From positions 1 to 8,688 of the forward strand of contig UQEM01000107.1 of assembly GCA_900540005.1 (NCBI GenBank): a DNA stretch of 8,688 nt, read 5' to 3'. The DNA comes from an uncultured Ruminococcus sp. (GTDB taxonomy: Bacteria; Bacillota; Clostridia; Oscillospirales; Ruminococcaceae). The position numbers were made by a program, and so were the translations under genes. Positions 1-5,958 of the stretch are shown piece by piece. Below the pieces are notes generated by a model. The model was not told the origin of the DNA. It did no database searches and was given only the letters and a program-made list of their open reading frames with translations. Positions within the stretch are counted from its first letter, which is position 1. Each line of letters begins with the position of its first letter.

Positions 1-33
1 CGTGAAATTTTGCCGAAAAGATGCGTTGTTAGG

Positions 34-55
34 CTTAGTGTCAACACTCCCTAAT
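34..55. repeat. Left copy of 22-bp perfect inverted repeat (putative IS end)
   Basis: This 22-bp stretch is the exact reverse complement of 8649-8670; the match stops on both sides. Read outward on the minus strand it contains gggagtgttgacac, with an internal dyad agtgt-tg-acact. It lies 14 bases beyond the stop codon of the yfcE-like gene. Its form and position fit the terminal inverted repeat of an insertion sequence whose body lies to the left of the window. No transposase is visible, so the family cannot be named. Confidence 0.6.
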
Positions 56-69
56 ACTATATACTTTTG

Positions 70-627
70 TCAGTCGAGTACGATCTTTGCCGCTGTATTT
101 CCCTCAAAATCAAAAACCGTAAATGTATCATCTTCCAGAATTGCGTAAGTGTTTGGATTTCCGCCCTTTGGTATTGATACTGAACCGGGATTCAGGTGAA
201 AAAACGAAACACCGTCCCTTTCCAGCTTCTCTGCCTTTAAAAGGTGTGTGTGTCCGTGCAGCAAAGCCTCTCCATTGGAGATCGGCGGCAGGTTATCCTC
301 ATTGAAAAGGTGTCCGTGCGTTGCAAAGATAGTGTGTCCGTTAAGCACAAGCAGTGCGTAATCCGCAAGAACAGGAAAATCAAGAACCATTTGATCCACC
401 TCAGCCTCGCAGTTTCCGCGAACTGCGTAGATTCGGTCTTTGAGAGGATTGAGCATTTCGATAACTTTCTTTGGAGCATAGTCCCTCGGAAGGTCATTCC
501 GCGGGCCGTGATAGAGTATATCTCCCAAAAGTATAAGCTTTTCCGCGCCGCTGTCATTGAATTTTTCCAGCATTTTTTCGCACCAGTACGCAGAACCGTG
601 AATGTCGCTTGCAATAAAATATTTCAT
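70..627 (-). CDS. yfcE: YfcE-type metallophosphoesterase (phosphodiesterase)
   Basis: The 185-residue product is almost the same length as E. coli YfcE (about 184) and shares its motif order. It is a cytoplasmic, metal-dependent (typically Mn2+) calcineurin-like phosphoesterase; YfcE hydrolyses model phosphodiesters in vitro and its natural substrate is unknown. Visible metal ligands are D8 and H10 (SDIHG), D36 (LGDILYHGPRN), N72 (RGNCEAEVDQ), H104 (THGH), and H126/H128 (HGHTH). The NPGSVSIPKGGNP stretch near the C-terminus is typical of YfcE. The start ATG at 625-627 is preceded on the minus strand by a modest purine-rich aaaggc box and a good promoter. The gene diverges from the ABC-F gene. 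No terminator hairpin with a T-run follows; the stop is 14 bases from the 22-bp repeat, so the native terminator may have been displaced. Family assignment is firm; the physiological role is not. Confidence 0.93.
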   Translation of the reverse strand: MKYFIASDIHGSAYWCEKMLEKFNDSGAEKLILLGDILYHGPRNDLPRDYAPKKVIEMLNPLKDRIYAVRGNCEAEVDQMVLDFPVLADYALLVLNGHTIFATHGHLFNEDNLPPISNGEALLHGHTHLLKAEKLERDGVSFFHLNPGSVSIPKGGNPNTYAILEDDTFTVFDFEGNTAAKIVLD

Positions 628-649
628 AAAATCATCGCCTTTCGCTAAT

Positions 650-678
650 ATTGTATCACAAAACCGACAGAATGTCCA
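650..678 (-). promoter_or_regulatory. Promoter of yfcE-like gene
   Basis: On the minus strand, TGGACA (673-678) and TACAAT (650-655) are separated by 17 bp, with an extended -10 TG, giving TGATACAAT. This is a close sigma-A consensus match, and the -10 box begins 22 bases upstream of the ATG. Confidence 0.7.
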
Positions 679-739
679 TTAATTAACAGAAATTTCAGAA
701 TCCGTACAAGCGGACAGACTTCCGGCTTTCCTGTGCCTA

Positions 740-768
740 TTGCTTTTTTAACTGAAATATGATACAAT
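740..768 (+). promoter_or_regulatory. Promoter of ABC-F gene
   Basis: An extended -10 TGATACAAT (760-768) lies 62 bases upstream of the ABC-F start, with a weak TTGCTT (740-745) at 17-bp spacing. The -10 element is the same nine bases as in the divergent yfcE promoter. The leader of about 55 bases holds a small dyad, tgcac/gtgca (780-784 and 793-797, 8-base loop), which is too weak to call an attenuator. Confidence 0.6.
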
Positions 769-830
769 TTATGAGAACTTGCACAGTTTAAAGTGCATAT
801 GAGACAAAGTACTGAAAATGGAGAAATACT

Positions 831-2384
831 ATGAGTATACTTAATGTAGAACACGTTACGCACGGATTCGGCGCGAGACAAATACTGAATGATGCATCAT
901 TCCGACTTCTCAACGGTGAACACGTCGGTCTTGTCGGAGCAAACGGCGAGGGAAAATCTACCTTTCTTAACATAATAATGGGCAAACTTCAGCCTGACGA
1001 AGGCAAAGTCGAGTGGTGCCGCCATATCACGACAGGCTATCTCGACCAGTACAGCACACTCGAAAAGGGCATGACTATCCGCGATGTTCTGAGGAGTGCA
1101 TTTGACCACCTCGCTGAGCTTGAAACAGAAATGCTCGGACTTTATGACAAAATGTCCGATTGCTCCGAGGAGGAAATGAACGAGCTTATGGAGGAAGTCG
1201 GCGAGATACAGAGCATTCTCGATTACAGCGGCTACTACACTATCGACGCAAAAATCTCCGAATACGCAAACGGTCTCGGACTGAATGAAATTGGTCTTGA
1301 CCGAGATGTTTCCGAGCTCTCGGGAGGTCAGCGCGCAAAGGCTCTGCTCGCGAAAGTCCTGCTTGAAAATCCGATGATACTCATTCTTGACGAGCCGACA
1401 AACTTTCTTGATGAAAACCATATCGCGTGGCTCACAGAATTCCTCAAAAACTATGAGAATGCATTTATACTCGTTTCACATGATATCCCGTTCATGAACA
1501 GCGTCATCAACGTTGTGTATCATGTTGAAAATGCCGTAATGACACGATATACGGGCGATTATGACAATTTTGTGAGAATGTACGAACTGAAAAAGCGGCA
1601 GATAGAACAGGCTTACGAAAAACAGCAGAAAGAGATCGCCGACCTTGAGGACTTTATTGCACGCAACAAGGCAAGGGTAGCAACAACGAACATGGCTAAA
1701 TCACGCCAAAAGAAGCTTGACAAAATGGACAAGATAACCCTTGCTCGCGAAAAGCCCAAGCCGACCTTTTCATTCCGCAAGGCAAGAACTCCGGGACGTG
1801 TTGTTATCGACTGCAAAGATATCGTTCTCGGATACGATACACCGCTCACGAAGCCTGTTTCAGTTCAGGTGGAAAACGGACAGAAGATCGCTATCCGCGG
1901 TGTTAACGGAATAGGAAAATCCACGCTTCTGAAAACTCTACTCAAAATAATTCCGCCTCTTTCGGGAACTGTCGAGCACGACCAATTCGTTGAGGCAGGT
2001 TACTTTGAACAGGAGGAGGAAAGCACCTCGCAGACCGCGCTTGAAGTTATCTGGAACGAGTTTCCCTCAATGACCAACGCCGAAGTCCGCGCGGCTCTCG
2101 CACAATGCGGTCTCACTACAGAGCACATAACCTCTCAGATGAGAGTACTCTCGGGCGGCGAAAATGCCAAAGTCAGGATCTGCCGCATTATGCTCCGTGA
2201 GATAAATCTTCTCGTACTCGACGAGCCTACTAACCACCTCGATGTTGACGCAAAGGACGCGCTCAAGCAAGCTATTAAGGACTACAAGGGCACTGTTATA
2301 GTCGTAAGCCACGAGCCCGAGTTTTACATGGACATTGCCGATCAGGTTTGGAACATCGAGGAATGGTCTACCAAGGTGATATAA
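831..2384 (+). CDS. ABC-F family ATPase (ribosome-associated, YkpA/YbiT-like)
   Basis: The 517-residue protein has two nucleotide-binding domains and no membrane segments, as in ABC-F proteins that bind the ribosomal E-site rather than transport. NBD1 has Walker A GANGEGKST (36-44), signature LSGGQ (163-167), and Walker B with catalytic E188 in LILDEPTNFLD. NBD2 has GVNGIGKST (357-365), signature LSGGE (440-444), and E465 in VLDEPTNHLD. Between them, around 240-320, is a charged helical P-site tRNA interaction linker rich in Lys, Glu and Gln. Length is normal for the family (about 510-540). The ATG at 831 has a ggagaa box about 6 bases upstream. Both catalytic glutamates are intact, so it should be active. 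It could be a translation factor of the EttA/YbiT/YkpA kind or an antibiotic-resistance ABC-F; sequence alone does not decide, but the short linker favours a housekeeping role. It is monocistronic, with its own promoter and terminator. Confidence 0.92.
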   Translation: MSILNVEHVTHGFGARQILNDASFRLLNGEHVGLVGANGEGKSTFLNIIMGKLQPDEGKVEWCRHITTGYLDQYSTLEKGMTIRDVLRSAFDHLAELETEMLGLYDKMSDCSEEEMNELMEEVGEIQSILDYSGYYTIDAKISEYANGLGLNEIGLDRDVSELSGGQRAKALLAKVLLENPMILILDEPTNFLDENHIAWLTEFLKNYENAFILVSHDIPFMNSVINVVYHVENAVMTRYTGDYDNFVRMYELKKRQIEQAYEKQQKEIADLEDFIARNKARVATTNMAKSRQKKLDKMDKITLAREKPKPTFSFRKARTPGRVVIDCKDIVLGYDTPLTKPVSVQVENGQKIAIRGVNGIGKSTLLKTLLKIIPPLSGTVEHDQFVEAGYFEQEEESTSQTALEVIWNEFPSMTNAEVRAALAQCGLTTEHITSQMRVLSGGENAKVRICRIMLREINLLVLDEPTNHLDVDAKDALKQAIKDYKGTVIVVSHEPEFYMDIADQVWNIEEWSTKVI

Positions 2385-2417
2385 TCCTGCTAAAAAGAAT
2401 GTATAATAATAAAGATG

Positions 2418-2450
2418 AAAACCGCTTAGAATACCTTCTAAGCGGTTTTT
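2418..2450. terminator. Rho-independent terminator, probably bidirectional
   Basis: A perfect 14-bp stem (2418-2431 with 2436-2449, core accgcttagaa/ttctaagcggt) with a 4-base loop ends in a run of T to 2450. It starts 34 bases after the ABC-F stop. The left side is preceded by A-rich sequence, so on the minus strand it would also give a T-rich tail, serving the convergent phosphopantetheinyl transferase gene. Confidence 0.9.
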
Positions 2451-2506
2451 GCTATCATCGAACAGTATATGGCAGATCGAATCTGCATAATAACATATTT
2501 TGGTAA

Positions 2507-3175
2507 TTACTCATATATTTCCCGAAATCTATGAATATACCACTCAATATCTCCTTCTATGAAGGCAGGAACTTGATTTTCCGAACTGGCACTTATCCAA
2601 AAACCTCCTCTCTTTTCCGATCTGAAGAACACTCCATTTACTGAAAAAACATTTGAATCCGCTTCTGAAAAGTCAATTTTATTCAGAGCATCATTGATAC
2701 CCGTCCCGCGATACTTACACAAGCTCTCTTTCAGCGACCAGAAGCGTGCAAAAATTTCAGACGGAGCATCAGAGCGTTCTATCAATTCCCTCTCTCTGCG
2801 TGACATGGTGATATCAAGTATCTCCTCAAATTCTATATCCGTGTCCTGAATATCCACACCTAAACTACGGTCATTGATACCGCAACACACTCCCGAATCG
2901 CAGTGGGATATATTAAAGGATATATCAGCATCTTTAAAGTATGGTTTGCCGTGGAGTCCCCTCTCTATCTCGGGTATAGTCCTGATCCCGTAATTTTCCA
3001 GAAGTCCGTAGAGCAACAGAAAATATGAAATAATACAGTTGTTTCTGTCAACAGTTCTCAGGTATCTGTCTGCTTTTTCCAGCCTTGAAGCTGGAAGATA
3101 TTCAGATATATGGGTGATAATTTCATCACTTATGGAAGAATTATTATCAAGGATATAAACAACAGGCTGTCTCAT
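2507..3175 (-). CDS. Sfp-type 4'-phosphopantetheinyl transferase
   Basis: The 222-residue protein has the Sfp/HetI/AcpT superfamily motifs. These enzymes transfer phosphopantetheine from coenzyme A to a serine of an acyl or peptidyl carrier protein. Motifs in order are HGKPYF (75-80), FNISHC (87-92), GVDIQ (106-110), and FWSLKES (145-151). D108 and E150 match the metal and catalytic positions of Sfp (D107, E151), but the middle acidic residue (E109 in Sfp) is Q110 here. Length matches Sfp (about 224). The start ATG (3173-3175) has a gagaggt-like box roughly 12 bases upstream and a good promoter. No carrier protein, NRPS or PKS gene is next to it, so the partner is encoded elsewhere; it could be the fatty-acid carrier protein or a secondary-metabolite enzyme. 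Its codons look more AT-rich by eye than those of the ABC-F gene, which might mean separate ancestry. Superfamily assignment is secure; the target is unknown. Confidence 0.88.
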   Translation of the reverse strand: MRQPVVYILDNNSSISDEIITHISEYLPASRLEKADRYLRTVDRNNCIISYFLLLYGLLENYGIRTIPEIERGLHGKPYFKDADISFNISHCDSGVCCGINDRSLGVDIQDTDIEFEEILDITMSRRERELIERSDAPSEIFARFWSLKESLCKYRGTGINDALNKIDFSEADSNVFSVNGVFFRSEKRGGFWISASSENQVPAFIEGDIEWYIHRFREIYE

Positions 3176-3210
3176 TACAGTCTCTACCTCTCATCTTTTA
3201 TCATTTACAG

Positions 3211-3238
3211 TTATTGCTGCAATAATTGCTTTTGCAAT
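3211..3238. promoter_or_regulatory. Operator-like cluster of ATTGC/GCAAT inverted motifs
   Basis: A 15-base palindrome (ttattgc-t-gcaataa, 3211-3225, 7-bp arms) is followed directly by a second dyad (attgc-tttt-gcaat, 3225-3238). It lies between the predicted -10 box and the start codon of the phosphopantetheinyl transferase gene, roughly at its transcription start. A further attgca overlaps the -35 box (3267-3272). Position and symmetry suit a repressor site, but no regulator is encoded nearby. Confidence 0.4.
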
Positions 3239-3244
3239 ATACAT

Positions 3245-3273
3245 AGTATAACACAAGTAATATTTCATTGCAA
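3245..3273 (-). promoter_or_regulatory. Promoter of phosphopantetheinyl transferase gene
   Basis: On the minus strand, TTGCAA (3268-3273) and TATACT (3245-3250) are separated by 17 bp, with an extended -10 TG (TGTTATACT). The leader would be about 62 bases and includes the palindrome cluster at 3211-3238. Confidence 0.6.
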
Positions 3274-3364
3274 GTCTGAAGAAATGTTCGCCTCAACATC
3301 TTCGCCGTTATGGCGGTATTGTGCTAAAATGTTGTCAGTTTAATCATAACACTGCACATAATGG

Positions 3365-3382
3365 TATGCTATAATAGATATA
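3365..3382 (+). promoter_or_regulatory. Extended -10 promoter core of GH43-dockerin gene
   Basis: TGCTATAAT (3367-3375) is a perfect extended -10 element, 69 bases upstream of the start codon. No good -35 box is present at normal spacing (taacac at 3347-3352 is poor). The 18 bases here differ by a single base from 5885-5902 in front of the LRR-dockerin gene. Confidence 0.65.
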
Positions 3383-3431
3383 GTACATAACGAAAGCACA
3401 TTTTGTTTCTTGAAAAAATCACTTTATTATC

Positions 3432-3437
3432 AGGAGG
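3432..3437 (+). promoter_or_regulatory. Ribosome binding site that sets the GH43 start
   Basis: AGGAGG lies 7 bases before ATG 3445. It supports that start rather than the upstream in-frame ATG at 3403, which has no such box and would put 14 extra residues before the signal peptide. Confidence 0.85.
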
Positions 3438-3444
3438 TACTGCT

Positions 3445-5691
3445 ATGAGAAAAACTATTCGTTCCAAAGCAATTTCCGGAATCACGGCTGCGGTCATGCT
3501 GTTGACCTGTGCTATGCCTGTTGCGGTAAATGCTGTCGAAAGTCCCACAAAGGAGAATGCTGTGAAAACACTCGAAACCGGTATTACTATCTCCGCTGAC
3601 AAGATCAGCACGGAAAACTACAAGGACACGAGATTCAATAACCCGATCTCCCCTGACTTCTTCTGCGCTGACCCTACTGCCGTTGAATACAACGGACGAC
3701 TCTACGTCTACGGCACAAACGATCACCAGCAGTTTGAAATTGCAGGTCCTGACAAGGACAACACCTATGAGAAGATCAAGTCACTTCTCGTTTTCTCCAC
3801 GGACGATATGGTCAATTGGACTTATCACGGCGAGATAAATGTAGGTGAAATTGCACCGTGGATCACGGCATCGTGGGCTCCATCTATCGTATCCCGCGTA
3901 GAATCAGACGGAAAGACGCACTTTTACCTTTACTTCTCCAACAGCGGTATTGGTACAGGTGTTATCACCTCAACAGACCCTGTGACCGGTTGGACAGATC
4001 CGCTGGGACATTGCTTTGTAACGTCACAATCTCCCGGAATTGACGGCTCTGACACTCCGTTTGACCCGGGTGTCGTAATTGATGATAACGGAGTCGGCTG
4101 GCTTGCGGTCGGCGGCGGCGATCAGACTGCCGCAATGCCCGACGGAGCACGCATTGTTCAGCTTGGCGATGATATGATCTCATTCGCAAGCGACTTCAAG
4201 CGCATTTATGCACCCTATCATTTTGAGGCTAATGAACTGAATTACATCAACGGAACTTATGTCTACACATACTGTTCCAACTGGGCAGACCGCCGCAACA
4301 TTCAGTGGGATTATGACTGCGATGCCCCCGGCGGCTGCGGTATGGTCTATATGACGACCAAAACTCCCCTTGATCCTGACAGTTGGCAGGTAAAAGGCGA
4401 GTGCTTCAAGCAGCCCGGCGAGTGCGGATTCGACTACTCGAACAACCACACCCATATGCACAAATTCAAGGGCAAGTGGTATATGTTCTATCACACATTG
4501 ACTCTAAAGCACGGAATGGGAATTACAGGTGCTTATCGCAGCATGGGCGTAGATGAAGTAAACGTTGATGAAGAAAATGTAACGATCGAGGACGCAGGCG
4601 GCACAAAGAAAGGCGTTAAGGCAAACGGAACATTTGATCCTTACAAAGCACACTCCGCCGCTGAGCTTGTTGCCACAGCACAGGTCGACTATGACGTGAC
4701 CGATCCGTATTCACCGATCGTTATCGCTAAGCAGACCGGTTCGTGGACAGGAGTACGAGGCGCACAATTCACTGAATCGGAGCAGACTGAACCCATAACA
4801 GAGGAACTTGAGCAGATGAACATTGACAGTATCCAGTACAATCTGACTGTCACCAGCGTTGACGCACCGACAACAATTACAATGCACCCGTCCACACTTA
4901 GCGGTGTGAACTGTGACGGCACAGTCGATGTAACCGGCAAGGGCAAGTATACAATTACCTGCGATATGGGCGGCGCAAAGGGATTCCAGAATCTCGGCTA
5001 TTTCGAGGCTTCTGACAAGACGCCTATCACCTTTGAAGTAGACAGCATTACGCTGAACGGAAAATATAACATTGCAGTTGCTGCGGAACTGACAAATACC
5101 CGTGAGTGGGCTGATGGTCTGCGCAATGTCTGGAACGGATTCTCTGACGGTGATGACGTATATGCAGACGACTCGGCTGCTCTGCGGTATGTTAAGTCAG
5201 ATGATGCAATTGAACTTTTCGCTGTAAAGTCAGCAGGCAATGTTGGTACAGATGACAAGCTTGTGGAAAAGCCGCTGGCATTTCTTGCTAATGTCAAGGG
5301 CACAGGCAGTATTGAGGTACACGTTGACGAACCGACAGGCAGACTTCTGACAAGCATTGAGTTTGATTCTCCAAACGAGTTCCGGACAGTATATTCCGAG
5401 GGCATTACAGAGATCGGCGGTACACACGATCTGTATTTCGTATACTCTGACAAGGATGTTGCAATGCAGTCATGGTGCTTTATGGAATCAGACGAGGTCA
5501 CCGAAACTCTGGAGGGTGATGTCAATGCGGACGGAAAATTCAACATTGCAGATGTAGTTCTGCTTCAGAAGTGGTTACTTAATGTACCAAATACACAGCT
5601 CGCAAACTGGAGAGCTGCTGACTTATGCAAGAACAGCAAACTCAACACATTGGACTTGTGCTTGATGAAGCATAAACTTATTAATGGGTGA
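3445..5691 (+). CDS. Secreted GH43 glycosidase with CBM6-like module and C-terminal dockerin
   Basis: The 748-residue protein is a probable cellulosomal hemicellulase. Residues 1-30 are a Sec signal peptide (RK-rich start, hydrophobic core, cleavage after VNA30). A five-bladed GH43 domain covers about 60-400. Likely catalytic residues are the base D76 (CADPTA), the pKa-modulating D207 (FDPGVVID), and the acid E261 (HFEANEL); H335/H337/H339 (NNHTHMHKF) may include the metal-coordinating His. Family members cleave arabinose or xylose side chains and ends of arabinoxylan or arabinan; I cannot assign the subfamily. A CBM6-like strand starts at GSWTGVRGAQF (to 442) and the rest resumes at LAFLANVKGTGSIEVHVD (611-628) through GGTHDLYFVY (658-667) to about 681; residues about 445-608 look like an inserted beta-rich module. 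A dockerin spans about 690-748: loop 1 is canonical (D692, N694, D696, N700, D703), while loop 2 (D726 to D737) has Cys728 and Asn730 at ligand positions. It has its own promoter and terminator. Confidence 0.9.
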   Translation: MRKTIRSKAISGITAAVMLLTCAMPVAVNAVESPTKENAVKTLETGITISADKISTENYKDTRFNNPISPDFFCADPTAVEYNGRLYVYGTNDHQQFEIAGPDKDNTYEKIKSLLVFSTDDMVNWTYHGEINVGEIAPWITASWAPSIVSRVESDGKTHFYLYFSNSGIGTGVITSTDPVTGWTDPLGHCFVTSQSPGIDGSDTPFDPGVVIDDNGVGWLAVGGGDQTAAMPDGARIVQLGDDMISFASDFKRIYAPYHFEANELNYINGTYVYTYCSNWADRRNIQWDYDCDAPGGCGMVYMTTKTPLDPDSWQVKGECFKQPGECGFDYSNNHTHMHKFKGKWYMFYHTLTLKHGMGITGAYRSMGVDEVNVDEENVTIEDAGGTKKGVKANGTFDPYKAHSAAELVATAQVDYDVTDPYSPIVIAKQTGSWTGVRGAQFTESEQTEPITEELEQMNIDSIQYNLTVTSVDAPTTITMHPSTLSGVNCDGTVDVTGKGKYTITCDMGGAKGFQNLGYFEASDKTPITFEVDSITLNGKYNIAVAAELTNTREWADGLRNVWNGFSDGDDVYADDSAALRYVKSDDAIELFAVKSAGNVGTDDKLVEKPLAFLANVKGTGSIEVHVDEPTGRLLTSIEFDSPNEFRTVYSEGITEIGGTHDLYFVYSDKDVAMQSWCFMESDEVTETLEGDVNADGKFNIADVVLLQKWLLNVPNTQLANWRAADLCKNSKLNTLDLCLMKHKLING

Positions 5692-5762
5692 TTAATCTCT
5701 CCTTCTGCACAAAGTAGAGGTTTTCATATTCAGATTTGGTAATAATAAGGGGCAAATCAGAG

Positions 5763-5811
5763 AAATGCGGTATCGCAAGAGGATATAATATCCTGCGATA
5801 CCGCATTTTTT
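5763..5811 (+). terminator. Rho-independent terminator after GH43 gene
   Basis: A 15-bp perfect outer stem (5763-5777 with 5794-5808, core atgcggtatcgca) continues past a 3-base bulge (5778-5780) into a 5-bp inner stem, ggata/tatcc, with a taa loop, and ends in TTTTTT (5806-5811). It lies 71 bases after the GH43 stop and separates the two dockerin genes into different transcripts. The bases between the stop and this stem show nothing else I can support. Confidence 0.9.
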
Positions 5812-5884
5812 ATGTGCTGTAAAACCTAACCTTTACCAGTTTTGCAATGACAATTTGGTAAAAAGCTTTTTCCCCCTGCAAGAA

Positions 5885-5902
5885 TATGCTATAATATATA
5901 TA
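5885..5902 (+). promoter_or_regulatory. Extended -10 promoter core of LRR-dockerin gene
   Basis: TGCTATAAT (5887-5895) is a perfect extended -10, 63 bases upstream of the chosen start. The -35 region is poor (tttttc at 5867-5872). It matches the GH43 promoter core at 3365-3382 in 17 of 18 bases. Confidence 0.65.
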
Positions 5903-5944
5903 TTATGCAGACTATGAAGCATGATTTTTGGAGATATTATAAAA

Positions 5945-5950
5945 AGGAGG
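5945..5950 (+). promoter_or_regulatory. Ribosome binding site that sets the LRR-dockerin start
   Basis: AGGAGG lies 8 bases before ATG 5959 but only 2 bases before ATG 5953, so 5959 is the likely start. The upstream in-frame ATG at 5905 sits near the predicted transcription start and has no ribosome binding site. Confidence 0.8.
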
Positions 5951-5958
5951 TCATGATT

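Noticed and set aside
244..648. Plus-strand open frame of 134 codons opposite yfcE
   Set aside because: It lies almost wholly over the conserved yfcE coding region and has no motif or start signal of its own.
2472..2486. Small hairpin gcagat-cga-atctgc as a terminator for the transferase gene
   Set aside because: The stem is only 6 bp and has no T-run on either strand; the 14-bp stem at 2418-2449 is a better shared terminator.
3303..3315. cgcc-gttat-ggcg dyad in the transferase/GH43 intergenic region
   Set aside because: The 4-bp arms are too short to support a terminator or operator call, and no T-run follows.
3403..3444. Upstream ATG at 3403 as start of the GH43 gene
   Set aside because: It has no ribosome binding site and would put 14 residues before a typical signal peptide; ATG 3445 has a perfect AGGAGG at 7 bases.
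4998..5546. Long minus-strand open frame (182 codons) opposite the GH43 gene
   Set aside because: It is Ser- and Val-rich low-complexity translation, a typical shadow of a Thr/Asp/Glu-rich gene, with no ribosome binding site or recognisable motif.
5905..5958. Upstream ATG at 5905 (and ATG at 5953) as start of the LRR-dockerin gene
   Set aside because: The 5905 ATG lies at about the predicted transcription start with no ribosome binding site, and 5953 is only 2 bases from AGGAGG. ATG 5959 is at 8 bases and begins a clean signal peptide.
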